DNA from: Pseudomonadota bacterium
GTDB taxonomy: Bacteria; Pseudomonadota; Gammaproteobacteria; Burkholderiales; Rhodocyclaceae
Assembly: GCA_018262095.1 (NCBI GenBank)
Contig: JAGTRW010000006.1
Coordinates: forward strand, 1 to 64,000
Length of the DNA stretch: 64,000 nucleotides
Direction: 5' to 3'
Positions 34,112 through 44,277 of the stretch are shown one piece after another; the stretch's first letter is position 1; each line of letters begins with the position of its first letter. The position numbers and the translations under genes are program-made. Below the pieces are notes generated by a model. That model searched no databases and was not told the DNA's origin. It saw only the letters and a list, made by a program, of their open reading frames with translations.

Positions 34112-35467
34112 TCAGGGCGCCGGGAGTTCGATGACCACGCGCAGGCCGCCGCCGCCGGCGACATTCTCGGCGACGATGCTGCCGCCGTGCGCCTCGATGG
34201 CGCGGCGCGCGATCGCCAGCCCGAGGCCGAAGCCGCGGGCGTTCGTGGCGTCTGACTTGCTGCTGCGGAAGAACGGCTCGAAGACCGACGGCAGCTGGTC
34301 TTCGGCAATTCCCGGGCCGTGGTCGCGGATCACGATGCGCAACCGTCCGCTCGCCGCCGCGTGCAGACTGACTTCGACCTTGCAGCCGGCGGGGGTGTGC
34401 TGCAAGGCGTTGCGGATGATGTTTTCGATCGCGCGGTGGAGCAGTGGGCCGCTGGCATGCAGCACGACGTCGCGTTCCAGATCGTCGGCGAGGGCTATCG
34501 TTCGTCCGCTGTTGCTGGCCTCGAAGCGCGCGTCGTCGACGACGCTGGCGAGCAGCTCGCGCAGGTCGATATATTCGTCGCCCGGCGTTTGTTTGCCGGA
34601 TTCGAGGCGGGCCAGGGTAAGCAGTTCGCCGACCAGCTCGTCGAGGCGAGACGCTTCGAGCCCGATGCGCTCGAGCGCGCCCTCGATGCGTGCCGGCTGC
34701 TGATGCGCGAGTCCGACCGCGGTCTGCATTCGCGCCAGCGGCGAGCGCAGCTCGTGCGAGACGTCGTGCAGCAGGCGGTCGCGGGCGGCCATCAACTGTT
34801 CGAGTCGCCCGGCCATCTTGTCGAACTCGCCGCCCAGTTCGCCGATTTCGTCGCGGCGTTCGCACATCGTCGCGCCGATGCGAAAGTCGAGGCGGCCGGC
34901 GGCCAGCGCTTCAAAAGCGTCGCGCAAGCGGCTGATCGGCGCGGTCAGGTGACGGGCGAGCAGCACGCTGACCAGCAGGCTGGCGAGAAAAGCGGCGACC
35001 AGCACCGTCGCCGGTGCCTCAGGGCCGATTCGTGGTGCCCCATGACCGCGCGTTCGATCACCTCCCGGCCGGAAGACCAGATAGCTTTGTCCCTGCGGAC
35101 TTTGCGCCAGCCGTGCGCCGCGCGGCGAGTCGTCATTGACGATGTCGCGCGCCTGCGCCAGCATCTCGGGGGAGACGGCACGGCCGATCAGGTCCTGGCC
35201 GCGCTCGTCGACCACCAGCGGCGGGCCATATTCGTTGGTCGGCCAATGCTCAAGCAGCCGTCCGAGCTGGGCTACGCCGCCGGCTTCGATGCTGGCCGCG
35301 ACGATGCGGTTAACGAAGCCCGAGCGCGGATCCTGGGCGACCGACGACGCTTCTTCGAAACGCGACTGGTTATGAACGATCAGCGCGACGGTGACGCCAG
35401 CGACGGTGAGCACCAGCGACAGCCAGATGCTCGCGAAGATCTTCCAGAAAAGCTTGCTTTTAAGCAT
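34112..35467 (-). CDS. Sensor histidine kinase, CpxA-like
   Basis: This 451-residue kinase has TM1 at about residues 7-28, a periplasmic domain of about 110 residues and TM2 near 155-170. A HAMP domain (LLARHLTAPISRLRDAFEALAAGRL) follows, then the His box LLHDVSHELRSPLARMQ and an ATPase domain with N box ENIIRNALQHTP and G boxes DHGPGIA and GFGLGLAIARRAI. The DVSHELRSPLxRxxxA pattern is that of the CpxA/RstB group. Start 35467 (MLKSKLFWK) lies 5 bp after the regulator stop codon. The divergent CpxP/Spy-like gene and the CpxR-type box support an envelope-stress role. Its stop codon is embedded in the 35-bp repeats. Confidence 0.85.
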   Translation of the reverse strand: MLKSKLFWKIFASIWLSLVLTVAGVTVALIVHNQSRFEEASSVAQDPRSGFVNRIVAASIEAGGVAQLGRLLEHWPTNEYGPPLVVDERGQDLIGRAVSPEMLAQARDIVNDDSPRGARLAQSPQGQSYLVFRPGGDRTRGHGAPRIGPEAPATVLVAAFLASLLVSVLLARHLTAPISRLRDAFEALAAGRLDFRIGATMCERRDEIGELGGEFDKMAGRLEQLMAARDRLLHDVSHELRSPLARMQTAVGLAHQQPARIEGALERIGLEASRLDELVGELLTLARLESGKQTPGDEYIDLRELLASVVDDARFEASNSGRTIALADDLERDVVLHASGPLLHRAIENIIRNALQHTPAGCKVEVSLHAAASGRLRIVIRDHGPGIAEDQLPSVFEPFFRSSKSDATNARGFGLGLAIARRAIEAHGGSIVAENVAGGGGLRVVIELPAP

Positions 35468-35472
35468 CGGCG

Positions 35473-36162
35473 TCAGACCAGGATCAGTTGATAGCCGATG
35501 CCGCGCACCGTCTGCACCGGCGAGCGGCCATCGTCGAGCGGGCCGAGCTTTTGCCGCAAGTTGCTGACATGCACGTCGATGCTGCGGTCGTACCTTGTGA
35601 GCGCGCGGCCCAGCGCGTGCTCGCAAAGTTCCTGCTTGCTGACGCTCTGCCCGGCATGCAAGGCGAGCAGTTCGAGCACGCCAAATTCGGTGCTGGTCAG
35701 GTCGAGCACGGCATTGTTCCAGCTGGCTTGGCGTTGCTGCGGCGACAGCCAAAGCGGGCCGAGTTCGATCGCCGGCGACGGCCCATTGCGTGGCGCGCCG
35801 CTCTCGGTGCGGCGCAGAATGGCGCGAATTCGCGCGACCAGTTCGCGCGGCGTACACGGCTTGGGAACGTAGTCGTCGGCGCCGAATTCTAGGCCCAGTA
35901 CGCGGTCGATGTCGTCGCCACGCGCGGTGAGCATGATCACCGGAACGTCGCTCTGCTCTCGGATCTTGCGTAGCGCATCGATGCCGTTGAGGCGCGGCAT
36001 CATGACGTCGAGCACGACGATCGAAAAAGCACTGGCCAGCGCAGCGGCGACGCCAGCCTCGCCGTCGTGGGCGCAGCTGACTTCAAAGCCGTCGGCGGCG
36101 AGGTAGTCCGCCTGCATCGCGCACAGTTCCTTGTCGTCATCAACCAGCAGTACCTTGACCAT
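35473..36162 (-). CDS. OmpR-family response regulator, CpxR-like
   Basis: This 229-residue regulator has a receiver domain (LLVDDDKELCAM; phospho-acceptor Asp in SIVVLDVMMPRLNG; IMLTARG; KPCTPREL) and a winged-helix DNA-binding domain (LDLTSTEFGVLELLALH, YDRSIDVHVSNLRQKLG). The receiver and output sequences resemble CpxR. ATG 36162 has GGAGG six bases upstream, better than the GTG one codon earlier. It forms an operon with the kinase. A GTAAN6GTAA-like box lies 55 bp upstream, suggesting autoregulation. Confidence 0.88.
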   Translation of the reverse strand: MVKVLLVDDDKELCAMQADYLAADGFEVSCAHDGEAGVAAALASAFSIVVLDVMMPRLNGIDALRKIREQSDVPVIMLTARGDDIDRVLGLEFGADDYVPKPCTPRELVARIRAILRRTESGAPRNGPSPAIELGPLWLSPQQRQASWNNAVLDLTSTEFGVLELLALHAGQSVSKQELCEHALGRALTRYDRSIDVHVSNLRQKLGPLDDGRSPVQTVRGIGYQLILV

Positions 36163-36216
36163 CACCAGCCTCCTTGTCGCCGATTATAGATGGCGCGAAA
36201 GATCCGCTTGCCGCTC

Positions 36217-36231
36217 TTTACGCAACCTTAC
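36217..36231. promoter_or_regulatory. CpxR-type box between divergent genes
   Basis: TTTACgcaacCTTAC is, on the minus strand, GTAAGgttgcGTAAA, which matches the CpxR consensus GTAAA-N5-GTAAA at nine of ten positions with the exact 5-bp spacer. It lies between the CpxR-like gene and the CpxP/Spy-like gene. Confidence 0.65.
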
Positions 36232-36326
36232 CTTGGCGAAACGGCGCTTTACATTGCTCGCGGGCACACTGGCGGTGTCGACAAAATGACTTTGCGTATT
36301 CACACCTCAGAAAAGGAAAATCTATC

Positions 36327-36812
36327 ATGAAAACCAGGACCCCGATTTCCCGTATCATCGCCGTCAGTGCGCTGGCGCTGGGCATCTCAATCGCGGCGCC
36401 GGCTTTCGCCGCCAGTCAGGATCAGTGTGCGCGCGGTCAGAACGACCGTTTGCCGATGGAAATGCACCACCGCGGCGGCCTTGGCGATCTGCACGGCATC
36501 GACCTGTCGGCCGATCAGGTGGCGCAGTTCGGCAAACTGCGCGAGGCAGAAAAGAAACAGATGCGCGAACAAGGCCAGTCGCTGCGCGACCAGCACGATG
36601 CCTTGCGCAAGCTGGTGATGTCGGATGCCTATACGCCCGCTGCCGCTGCCGAACTCATCGCCAAGATCACGGCTACGCAGAGCGAGATGGCCAAGCTGCG
36701 CGCCGAGCACGGCAATCAGCTCTACAAGCTGCTGACGCCCGAGCAACGCACCAAGCTCGCGCAGAACGAGTTGACCGGGCACCGACCGATGGAACGCGGT
36801 AACAAGCGCTGA
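36327..36812 (+). CDS. CpxP/Spy-family periplasmic protein
   Basis: This 161-residue protein has a signal peptide (cleavage near AFAASQ, residue 28) followed by a helical, charged domain. The LTPEQRTKL stretch near the C-terminus is the LTxxQ motif of the CpxP/Spy family, and LSADQVAQFGKLREAEKKQM is a second, degenerate copy. The family has periplasmic chaperones and feedback inhibitors of Cpx kinases, sometimes metal-sensing (MEMHHRGG here may bind metal). ATG 36327 has AAAGGAA upstream. It is divergent from the two-component pair, and a terminator-like hairpin follows. Confidence 0.85.
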   Translation: MKTRTPISRIIAVSALALGISIAAPAFAASQDQCARGQNDRLPMEMHHRGGLGDLHGIDLSADQVAQFGKLREAEKKQMREQGQSLRDQHDALRKLVMSDAYTPAAAAELIAKITATQSEMAKLRAEHGNQLYKLLTPEQRTKLAQNELTGHRPMERGNKR

Positions 36813-36823
36813 TCATCCATGCC

Positions 36824-36864
36824 GCCGGGTCAAGCCGCCATCTGACCCGGCCCCTCAATTTTTG
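36824..36864 (+). terminator. Rho-independent terminator-like hairpin
   Basis: GCCGGGTCA (36824-36832) and TGACCCGGC (36843-36851) form a perfect 9-bp stem with a 10-base loop. CCCTCAATTTTT follows, ending in a short T-run. It sits between the CpxP/Spy-like gene and the ferric-reductase-like gene and may act as a partial terminator. Confidence 0.65.
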
Positions 36865-36878
36865 CCCAAGGTGTTGTC

Positions 36879-38192
36879 TTGAAACGAACTGCCCTTCCGC
36901 TGTCGCTGTTGATCGTCATCCTCTGGGCCGCTCTGCAGCCCGCCGAAATTCTGAGCTTCGCCGCGCCGTTCCTCGCCATGCGCAAGGCGCTGACCTCGCT
37001 GACCGGCGCCTTGGCGCTGGGCTGGATGGGTATCTGCATGGTTCTGGCGCTGCGCCCGTCGTGGCTCGAGCGAGCGCTCGGCGGACTCGACCAGCTCTTT
37101 TACGTTCACAAATGGGTCGGCATCGGCGCTGTGCTGCTGGTCGTCGCCCATTGGCTGTTGATCCTCTCGCCGCGCACGCTGATGGCCTGGGGTTGGGTCG
37201 AGACCGTCGCGCGCCGCCCGCACGGGCCGCGCGGCGGCGGGCAGTCGCTGGTTGGTTTGGCCAAGGAAATGGGCGAATGGTCGGCCTGGCTGATGATCGC
37301 GCTGGGTATCGTCGCGCTGCTGCGCTTTGTCCCCTACGGCTGGTTCCGCAAGCTGCACAAGGGCTTCCCGGTGGCCTTCCTGATCGGCGCTTTCCATAGT
37401 GCGGTGATGGTTCAGAAGGATGTCAGCGGTACGCCGTTCGGCATCCTGATGCTGATCATCGCGCTGCTCGGCAGCGTCATCGCGGTGCACTCGCTGATCG
37501 GCATGATCGGACGTCAGCATCAGCACCGTGGCCAAGTCGCCAGCGTCAGCAGCAGCGCCGCCGGGGTCATCGAGCTGCAAGTTGCGCCAGGCGCCGACTG
37601 GCCCGGGCATCAGGCCGGCCAGTTCGCGCTGCTGACGCTCGATCACCAGGAAGGTGCGCATCCCTTCACCATCGTTTCGGACTGGCGACCCGGCGCTAAT
37701 CTGCGCTTTGCGATCAAGCCGCTGGGCGACTACACGCGCACGCTCGCCACTCACGTCAAGGCCGGCGACGCGGCGACGGTCGAGGGGCCTTACGGCCGCT
37801 TCGACTTCGGCGACGCTTCCGATCCGCAAGTCTGGGTCGCCGGCGGCATCGGCGTCGCGCCGTTCATGGCGCGTCTCGAAGCGCTGGCCAGCAGCGCAAA
37901 TCAGCAGCAGCGCCACATCCACTTCTTCTACAGCGTGCATAGCGTCGAGGAAGCGAGCTTTCCGCAGGGGCTTGAGGCGCTTTGCCAACGCGCCGGGGTG
38001 ACGCTCCACCTTCGCGTCACGCCGCGCGACGGGCGGATCAGCGACGACGATATCGGTCAATTCGCTCAGCAATCCCGTGGCGTCTGGTTCTGCGGTCCGG
38101 CCGCCTGGGCGCGCTCGCTGCGTGATTCCTTGCGGCGCGATTTTGGCCTGCTGCCGCAGCAGTTCCATCGCGAACTGTTCGAATTTCGCTGA
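36879..38192 (+). CDS. Ferric-reductase-like transmembrane protein with FAD/NAD domain
   Basis: This 437-residue protein has an N-terminal membrane part with about six helices and His residues suited to haem (YVHKWVGIGAVLLVVAHWLL and LHKGFPVAFLIGAFHSAV). The C-terminal half is FNR-like: FAD-binding HPFTIVSDW, VEGPYGRFDF and NAD-binding VAGGIGVAPFMARL, ending WFCGPAAWARSLRDSL. It likely moves electrons from NAD(P)H across the inner membrane to metal or oxygen acceptors. It starts with TTG at 36879 with AAGG eight bases upstream. It may be partly co-expressed with the CpxP/Spy gene through the hairpin. Confidence 0.82.
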   Translation: MKRTALPLSLLIVILWAALQPAEILSFAAPFLAMRKALTSLTGALALGWMGICMVLALRPSWLERALGGLDQLFYVHKWVGIGAVLLVVAHWLLILSPRTLMAWGWVETVARRPHGPRGGGQSLVGLAKEMGEWSAWLMIALGIVALLRFVPYGWFRKLHKGFPVAFLIGAFHSAVMVQKDVSGTPFGILMLIIALLGSVIAVHSLIGMIGRQHQHRGQVASVSSSAAGVIELQVAPGADWPGHQAGQFALLTLDHQEGAHPFTIVSDWRPGANLRFAIKPLGDYTRTLATHVKAGDAATVEGPYGRFDFGDASDPQVWVAGGIGVAPFMARLEALASSANQQQRHIHFFYSVHSVEEASFPQGLEALCQRAGVTLHLRVTPRDGRISDDDIGQFAQQSRGVWFCGPAAWARSLRDSLRRDFGLLPQQFHRELFEFR

Positions 38193-38338
38193 GCCGCGTG
38201 CCTTGCGGTCGTCAGCCGGCAATATTCCCGGTGTTCATTCGTCTACCAATGCTGCCGGTCGAGACGGCTTGTTCCCAGAATGTTCGCTGACGGTACAAAC
38301 CGTTACCAAATAAGCTCGAAACCTTCTTGACCAAGTTA

Positions 38339-38350
38339 GAATGATCGTTC
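38339..38350. promoter_or_regulatory. Candidate operator of the RND efflux operon
   Basis: GAATGATCGTTC is a 12-bp near-palindrome (10 of 12 positions symmetric), 63 bp before the adaptor gene start, next to a TTGACC (38328-38333) that could serve as -35. TetR-family pump regulators bind such palindromes, but the site is predicted from symmetry only. The 38193-38412 gap holds no gene. Confidence 0.35.
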
Positions 38351-38412
38351 AGTCTAGCGCCTTCAAGAATATCCTAACCCGCATTTGTCACGCTTATCCT
38401 TTCAGAAAGTCG

Positions 38413-39609
38413 ATGATGGAACCAATCCCTTTCCTGCCGTCAATCAAGTCGGCTGGCGCAATCGCCCTCATTTGCAGCGCCGCGTTCATCGCCGGCTGCG
38501 GCGAATCATCGACTGGAGCGCCGAAAGCGCTGGCGCCGGAAGTCGGTGTGTTCACGATCGAGAGCAAGCCGTTGGCGATCACCACCGAACTGCCGGGCCG
38601 CACCTCGGCCTATCAGGTCGCCGAAGTGCGCCCGCAGGTCGGTGGCGTGATTCAGAAGCGCTTGTTTGTCGAGGGCGCCAATGTGAGCGCCGGCACGTCG
38701 CTCTATCAGATCGACCCGGCGACCTATGAGGCCGCGGTCAACTCGGCCAAGGCGGCACTCGCCAAGGCCCGCGCCAATCTGCTGACGAGTTCGCCGAAAG
38801 TCGCGCGTTACAAGGAACTGGTCGAAATCGAAGGGGTCAGCCGTCAGGAATACGACGACGCCGTCGCCGCCAACGAGCAGGCGCAAGCCGACGTCGCGAC
38901 GGCGCAGGCGGCGCTCGACGTGGCCAACATCAATCTCAAGTACACCAAGGTACTGGCGCCGATCGGCGGCCGCATCGGGCGCTCGAGCGTGACGCCGGGT
39001 GCGCTGGTCACCGCCAGCCAGACCACCGCCTTGACCACCGTGCAGCAACTCGATCCGATCTACGTCGACGTCACGCAGTCGAGCAATGACTTGCTGCGCC
39101 TCAAGCGCGAGCTGGAGAGCGGTAGCCTCAAGAAGAACGGGCAGGCCAAGGTAACCTTGCTGCTCGCCGACGGAACGACCTACGCCGAGTCGGGCAAGCT
39201 GCAGTTCGCCGACGTCACCGTCGATCAGACCACCGGCAACGTGACGCTGCGCGCGCTGTTTCCCAACCCGAAATTCGACCTGCTGCCCGGCATGTACGTT
39301 CGCGCGGTGCTCGAAAACGGCGTCAATGAAAAAGCCATCGTGGTGCCGCAGCAAGGCGTGACACGCAACCAGAAAGGCCAGGCCACGGCGCTGGTGCTCA
39401 ACAAGGAAAACATCGTCGAGCCGCGCATCCTGGAGACCGGCGGAACCATCGGCGACAAGTGGCTGGTGACTTCGGGACTCGCCGACGGCGACCGCGTGAT
39501 CATCGAAGGATTGCAAAAGGTCAGGCCGGGCGCCCCGGCGACCGCCGCCAAGCCGGCACCGGCGGGCGCCGCAGCTGCGACTGCTCCTGAGTCGAAAAAA
39601 CCACAATAA
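38413..39609 (+). CDS. RND efflux periplasmic adaptor (AcrA/MexA-like lipoprotein)
   Basis: This 398-residue membrane-fusion protein has a lipobox SAAFIAGC near residue 25, which anchors it to the inner membrane. Lipoyl halves ([18 protein letters not shown] and [15 protein letters not shown]) flank an alpha-helical hairpin. The beta-barrel and membrane-proximal domains follow ([36 protein letters not shown]). It connects the RND pump to the outer-membrane channel. The pump gene follows 14 bp downstream. The start is one of two adjacent Met codons; upstream in-frame residues are not typical. Confidence 0.92.
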   Translation: MMEPIPFLPSIKSAGAIALICSAAFIAGCGESSTGAPKALAPEVGVFTIESKPLAITTELPGRTSAYQVAEVRPQVGGVIQKRLFVEGANVSAGTSLYQIDPATYEAAVNSAKAALAKARANLLTSSPKVARYKELVEIEGVSRQEYDDAVAANEQAQADVATAQAALDVANINLKYTKVLAPIGGRIGRSSVTPGALVTASQTTALTTVQQLDPIYVDVTQSSNDLLRLKRELESGSLKKNGQAKVTLLLADGTTYAESGKLQFADVTVDQTTGNVTLRALFPNPKFDLLPGMYVRAVLENGVNEKAIVVPQQGVTRNQKGQATALVLNKENIVEPRILETGGTIGDKWLVTSGLADGDRVIIEGLQKVRPGAPATAAKPAPAGAAAATAPESKKPQ

Positions 39610-39623
39610 TCCAGGAGAATTTA

Positions 39624-42600
39624 ATGGCACGTTTTTTCATCGATCGCCCGATCTTCGCCTGGGTCATCGCGATCGTCATCATGCTCGCCGGCGTGGTGGC
39701 GATCTCCGGGTTGCCGATTTCGCAGTATCCGAACATTGCGCCGCCGTCGATTTCGATCAGCGGGACTTACCCCGGCGCTTCGGCCAAGACGGTCGAGGAC
39801 GCGGTGACCCAGGTCATCGAGCAGAAGATGAAGGGAATCGACGGCCTGCGCTACATGTCGTCGAGCAGCGACTCGAACGGCGGCATCAGCATCACGCTGA
39901 CCTTCACCAATAGCACGAATCCAGACATCGCGCAGGTGCAGGTGCAGAACAAGCTGCAACTGGCGACGCCGCTGCTGCCGACGGCGGTGACGCAGCAGGG
40001 CCTGGTCGTTTCGAAAGCGACCAAGAACTTCCTGCTGATCCTCGGTTTCGTTTCCGAGGACGGCAGCATGCAGCAGATCGACCTCGCCGATTACGTCGCC
40101 GCCAACCTGCTTGATCCGCTGTCGCGCATCGAGGGCGTTGGCGACGTCACCCAGTTCGGTTCGCAATACGCGATGCGCATCTGGCTCGACCCGGCCAAGC
40201 TGCAAAGTTATCAGCTGACGCCGGCCGATGTGACGAGCGCGATCACCGCGCAGAACGCCGAGGTTTCGGCCGGCGCGCTGGGCGGCACGCCGTCGGTCCC
40301 CGGGCAGCAGCTCAACGCCACTGTTTCGGCGCAGAGCCGGCTGCAGACCACCGAGCAATTCGGCGACATCCTGCTCAAGACGACGACCAACGGCGCCATG
40401 GTCCGTCTCAAGGACGTCGCGCGAATGGAGCTCGGCAGCGAAAGCTACAACATCGCGACGCGCTACAACGGCAAGCCGGCGACCGGCGTCGCGATCAAGC
40501 TGGCGACCGGCGCCAACGCGCTCGACGCGGCCGACCGGGTCAAGGCCAAGCTGGCCCAGATGAGCAAGCTGTTCCCGACCGGAATGAAGTCGGTGATCGC
40601 TTTCGACACCACGCCGTTCGTCAAGATCTCGATCGAGGAAGTCGTCAAGACGCTCGGCGAGGCGGTCGTTCTGGTCTTCCTGGTGATGTACCTGTTCCTG
40701 CAGAACATCCGCGCGACGCTGATTCCGACGCTGGCCGTTCCGGTCGTTCTGCTCGGCACCTTCGGCGTGCTGTCGGCGCTCGGCTATTCGATCAATACGC
40801 TGACCATGTTCGCGATGGTGCTGGCGATCGGCCTCTTGGTCGACGACGCGATCGTCGTCGTCGAGAACGTCGAGCGGGTGATGAGCGAAGAGGGGCTGTC
40901 GCCGCACGACGCGACGCGAAAATCGATGTTCCAGATCACCGGCGCGCTGGTCGGCATCGCCATGGTGCTCTCGGCGGTGTTCATCCCGATGGCTTTCTTC
41001 ACCGGATCGACCGGCGTCATCTACCGCCAGTTCTCGATCACCATCGTCTCGGCGATGGTCCTCTCGGTGATCGTCGCGCTGGTGTTTACCCCGGCGCTCT
41101 GCGCGACCTTCCTCAAGCCCGAGAAGAAGGGCCACAAGGCTTCGAACGTCGGCTTCTTCGGCTGGTTCAACCGCAGCTTCGAACGCAACAGCGCCAAATA
41201 CCAGGGCTGGGTCGGCGTGCTGATCCGCCGCGGCGCTCGCTCGATGCTGATCTACGCCGCGTTGCTGGTGGTGCTGGCGATCGTCTTCCTGCGCCTGCCG
41301 ACGTCCTTCCTGCCGGCCGAGGACCAGGGCGTGCTGTTTACCCAGGTGCTGCTGCCGACCGGCGCGACGCAGGAACGTGCGCTCAAGGTGATGGAGAAAG
41401 TCGAGCAGCATTTCCTGGTCGATCAGAAGGACGCCGTCGCATCGATCATGTCGGTCGTCGGTTTCAGCTTCGGCGGCAACGGGCAGAATGCGGGGATGGC
41501 CTTCGTCCGGCTCAAGGATTGGGATGAACGCAAGGGCGCGGCGTTGCGTGCGCCGGCGGTCGTCGGCCGCGCCATGGGCGCTTTCTCGCAGATCAAGGAC
41601 GCGATGGTTTTCGCCTTCGCGCCGCCGGCGGTGCTCGAACTGGGCAACGCCAGCGGCTTCGACTTGATGCTGCAGGACCAGGCGGGCCTCGGCCACGACG
41701 CGCTGATGGCGGCGCGCAACCAGCTGCTCGGCATGGCGGGCAAATCGCCGCTGCTCGCCGGCGTTCGGCCCAACGGTCAGGACGATACGCCGCAGTACAA
41801 GCTCACCGTCGACCAGCGCAAGGCGCGCGCGCTCGGCCTGTCGCTGTCCGAGGTCAACAACGTGCTGACGACCGCCTGGGGCGGCGCTTACATCAACGAC
41901 TTCATCGACCGCGGCCGGGTCAAGAAGGTCTATATGCAGGGCCAGGCCGATTCGCGAATGGTTCCCGAGGACATGAGCAAGTGGTTCGCGCGCAATGGCA
42001 ACGGCGAGATGGTTCCGTTCTCGTCGTTCGCCTCGGGTGCGTGGATCTATGCGTCGCCGCGTCTCGAACGCTATAACGGCGTGCCGTCGGTCGAAATTCT
42101 CGGGACGCCGGCGCCGGGCAAGAGTACCGGCGACGCGATGGCCGAAGTCGAGAAGCTGGCCGCCCAACTGCCGCCGGGAATCGGTTACGAGTGGACCGGG
42201 ATTTCGCTCGAAGAGCGTGACGCCGGATCGCAGACGACTCACCTCTACGCCTTTTCGTTGCTGATCGTCTTCCTGTGCCTGGCGGCGCTCTACGAGAGCT
42301 GGTCGATCCCGTTCTCGGTGATGCTGGTGGTGCCGCTCGGCGTGATCGGGACGGTCGTCGGCAGTTACCTGTTCAAGATGTCGAACGACGTCTACTTCCA
42401 GGTCGCTCTGCTCACCGTCGTCGGCCTGGCGGCGAAAAACGCGATCCTGATCGTCGAATTCGCCAAGAGTCTGCAGGAGGAGGGCGTCGAACTCAAGGAA
42501 GCGACGCTGCAGGCGGTTCGCCTGCGGCTGCGTCCGATCCTGATGACCTCGATCGCCTTCGGCCTCGGCGTGCTGCCGCTGGCGATCACCAACGGCGCCG

Positions 42601-42770
42601 GTTCGGGCAGCCAGAATGCGATCGGCATCGGCGTTCTCGGCGGCATGTTGTCGGCGACCTTCCTCGGGATCTTTTTCGTTCCGGTGTTTTTCGTACTGGT
42701 GCGCGGTTTCTTCAGCAGGAAAAAGGCGCCGACCACCACCGTTTCCTTGGATGCCCAGGATGCTCACTAA
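39624..42770 (+). CDS. RND multidrug efflux pump (AcrB/MexB-like, HAE1)
   Basis: This 1048-residue inner-membrane proton antiporter has the HAE1 N-terminus ([20 protein letters not shown]). The proton-relay aspartates are in TM4 ([18 protein letters not shown], near residue 405) and the relay Lys in TM10 ([17 protein letters not shown]). Two large periplasmic porter/docking loops are present. Length and motifs are those of hydrophobic/amphiphilic drug exporters. It works with the adaptor and outer-membrane factor encoded on either side. ATG 39624 has AGGAG upstream. The drug range cannot be deduced. Confidence 0.95.
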   Translation: MARFFIDRPIFAWVIAIVIMLAGVVAISGLPISQYPNIAPPSISISGTYPGASAKTVEDAVTQVIEQKMKGIDGLRYMSSSSDSNGGISITLTFTNSTNPDIAQVQVQNKLQLATPLLPTAVTQQGLVVSKATKNFLLILGFVSEDGSMQQIDLADYVAANLLDPLSRIEGVGDVTQFGSQYAMRIWLDPAKLQSYQLTPADVTSAITAQNAEVSAGALGGTPSVPGQQLNATVSAQSRLQTTEQFGDILLKTTTNGAMVRLKDVARMELGSESYNIATRYNGKPATGVAIKLATGANALDAADRVKAKLAQMSKLFPTGMKSVIAFDTTPFVKISIEEVVKTLGEAVVLVFLVMYLFLQNIRATLIPTLAVPVVLLGTFGVLSALGYSINTLTMFAMVLAIGLLVDDAIVVVENVERVMSEEGLSPHDATRKSMFQITGALVGIAMVLSAVFIPMAFFTGSTGVIYRQFSITIVSAMVLSVIVALVFTPALCATFLKPEKKGHKASNVGFFGWFNRSFERNSAKYQGWVGVLIRRGARSMLIYAALLVVLAIVFLRLPTSFLPAEDQGVLFTQVLLPTGATQERALKVMEKVEQHFLVDQKDAVASIMSVVGFSFGGNGQNAGMAFVRLKDWDERKGAALRAPAVVGRAMGAFSQIKDAMVFAFAPPAVLELGNASGFDLMLQDQAGLGHDALMAARNQLLGMAGKSPLLAGVRPNGQDDTPQYKLTVDQRKARALGLSLSEVNNVLTTAWGGAYINDFIDRGRVKKVYMQGQADSRMVPEDMSKWFARNGNGEMVPFSSFASGAWIYASPRLERYNGVPSVEILGTPAPGKSTGDAMAEVEKLAAQLPPGIGYEWTGISLEERDAGSQTTHLYAFSLLIVFLCLAALYESWSIPFSVMLVVPLGVIGTVVGSYLFKMSNDVYFQVALLTVVGLAAKNAILIVEFAKSLQEEGVELKEATLQAVRLRLRPILMTSIAFGLGVLPLAITNGAGSGSQNAIGIGVLGGMLSATFLGIFFVPVFFVLVRGFFSRKKAPTTTVSLDAQDAH

Positions 42771-42771
42771 G

Positions 42772-44226
42772 ATGAAGCCCACTTTCGCAATCCGCAGCTC
42801 ATTGCTGATCATCGCTTCGCTGCTCGGCGCGTGCAGCCTGATGCCCGATTATGAGCGCCCGGCCGCTCCGGTTTCGGCCGCCTGGCCGAGCGGGCCGGCG
42901 TACAAGGCCGAGACGGCGAGCGCTGCCGCCGTGCCGGCCGCCGAAATCGCCTGGCGTGATTTTTATGTCGACGCGCGCCTGCGCCAGCTCATCGAGCTCT
43001 CGCTCGCCAACAACCGTGACCTGCGCGTATCGACGCTCAACATCGAGAAGGCGCGCGCGCAGTACGGCATCCAGCGCGCCGCGCTGCTGCCGACCGTTTC
43101 GGCCAACGGCAATCAAACCGCGGCCAAGATTTCGGACAGAATGTCTTCCTCGGGCCAATCGACGATCTCGCGCGAATACGACGCCAACTTGGGAATTACG
43201 GCGTTCGAACTCGACTTCTTCGGTCGCGTTCGCAGCCTCTCGGAAGCGGCCTTGCAAAGCTATCTGGCGACCGAGGAGGCGCGCCGCGCGCAGCAGATCA
43301 GCCTGATTTCCACGGTCGCCACCGACTACCTCAACCTGGCCGCCGACCAGCAGCGCCTCAATCTGGCCGTCGAAACGCTGGCCAGCCAGAAGCTCACTTA
43401 CGAGTTGAGCCAGCGCCGTTTCAAGGCCGGCACCACCTCGGGCGTCTCGATGTACGAAGCGCAGGTCAGCGTCGAAGCGGCGCGCGGCGAGGTCGCCCGC
43501 TACACCAGTCTGGTCGCCATCGACCAGAACGCGCTGACGCTGGTCGTCGGCAGTACGGTGCCGAGCGAGCTGTTGCCGTCCGACGTGATCGGCGCGGTCA
43601 CGACGCTCGCCGAAATTCCGGCGGGCTTGCCGTCCGACCTGTTGCAGCGCCGTCCCGATGTGCTCCAGGCCGAGCGCAGTCTGCAGGCAGCCAACGCCAA
43701 CATCGGCGCGGCACGCGCCGCGTTCTTCCCGAAGATCACGCTGACCGGGACGACCGGCGTCGCCAGCCCGACGCTGTCAGGTTTGTTCGACAGCGGTACT
43801 TCGGCGTGGACCTTCATCCCCAAAATCAGTCTGCCGATCTTCGACGGTGGCGTGAATTTCGCCAATTTGACGATCTCCAAGGTTGATCGCGACATCGCCG
43901 TGGCGAACTACGAAAAATCGATTCAGACCGCTTTCCGCGAAGTCGCCGACGCGCTCGCCGATCGCGGCACGCTCGACGAGCGCCTGGCAGCGCAGCAGGC
44001 GCTGGTCGAGGCGAGTTCGAAAAGCTACCGCATCTATGACGCGCGCTATCGACTCGGTGCCGATTCGTACTTGAACGCGCTGATTTCCTTGCGCACGCTG
44101 TATACGGCGCAACAGAACCTGATCACCTTGCAATTGACCCATTCGACCAATCGGGTGACCTTGTACAAGGTGCTGGGCGGCGGCTGGCGCCCGGAAGCTG
44201 TCGTGGCGGCCGATGACCGTGGGTAG
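42772..44226 (+). CDS. Outer-membrane efflux channel (OprM/NodT family)
   Basis: This 484-residue lipoprotein has its lipobox at LLGAC (residue 21). It has two OEP (TolC-like) repeats, e.g. ASNLGITAFELDFFGR-type strands and LPSDLLQRRPDVLQAERSLQAANANIGAARAAFFP. It forms the trimeric outer-membrane exit duct. The start at 42772 lies one base after the pump stop codon; a second Met at 42760 overlaps the pump gene and is also possible. It is third in the RND operon. Confidence 0.92.
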   Translation: MKPTFAIRSSLLIIASLLGACSLMPDYERPAAPVSAAWPSGPAYKAETASAAAVPAAEIAWRDFYVDARLRQLIELSLANNRDLRVSTLNIEKARAQYGIQRAALLPTVSANGNQTAAKISDRMSSSGQSTISREYDANLGITAFELDFFGRVRSLSEAALQSYLATEEARRAQQISLISTVATDYLNLAADQQRLNLAVETLASQKLTYELSQRRFKAGTTSGVSMYEAQVSVEAARGEVARYTSLVAIDQNALTLVVGSTVPSELLPSDVIGAVTTLAEIPAGLPSDLLQRRPDVLQAERSLQAANANIGAARAAFFPKITLTGTTGVASPTLSGLFDSGTSAWTFIPKISLPIFDGGVNFANLTISKVDRDIAVANYEKSIQTAFREVADALADRGTLDERLAAQQALVEASSKSYRIYDARYRLGADSYLNALISLRTLYTAQQNLITLQLTHSTNRVTLYKVLGGGWRPEAVVAADDRG

Positions 44227-44277
44227 TGGTCTCCGATGGCCGGGTCGCCCATCCGGCCATCTGATCGGGGGCGTGTC

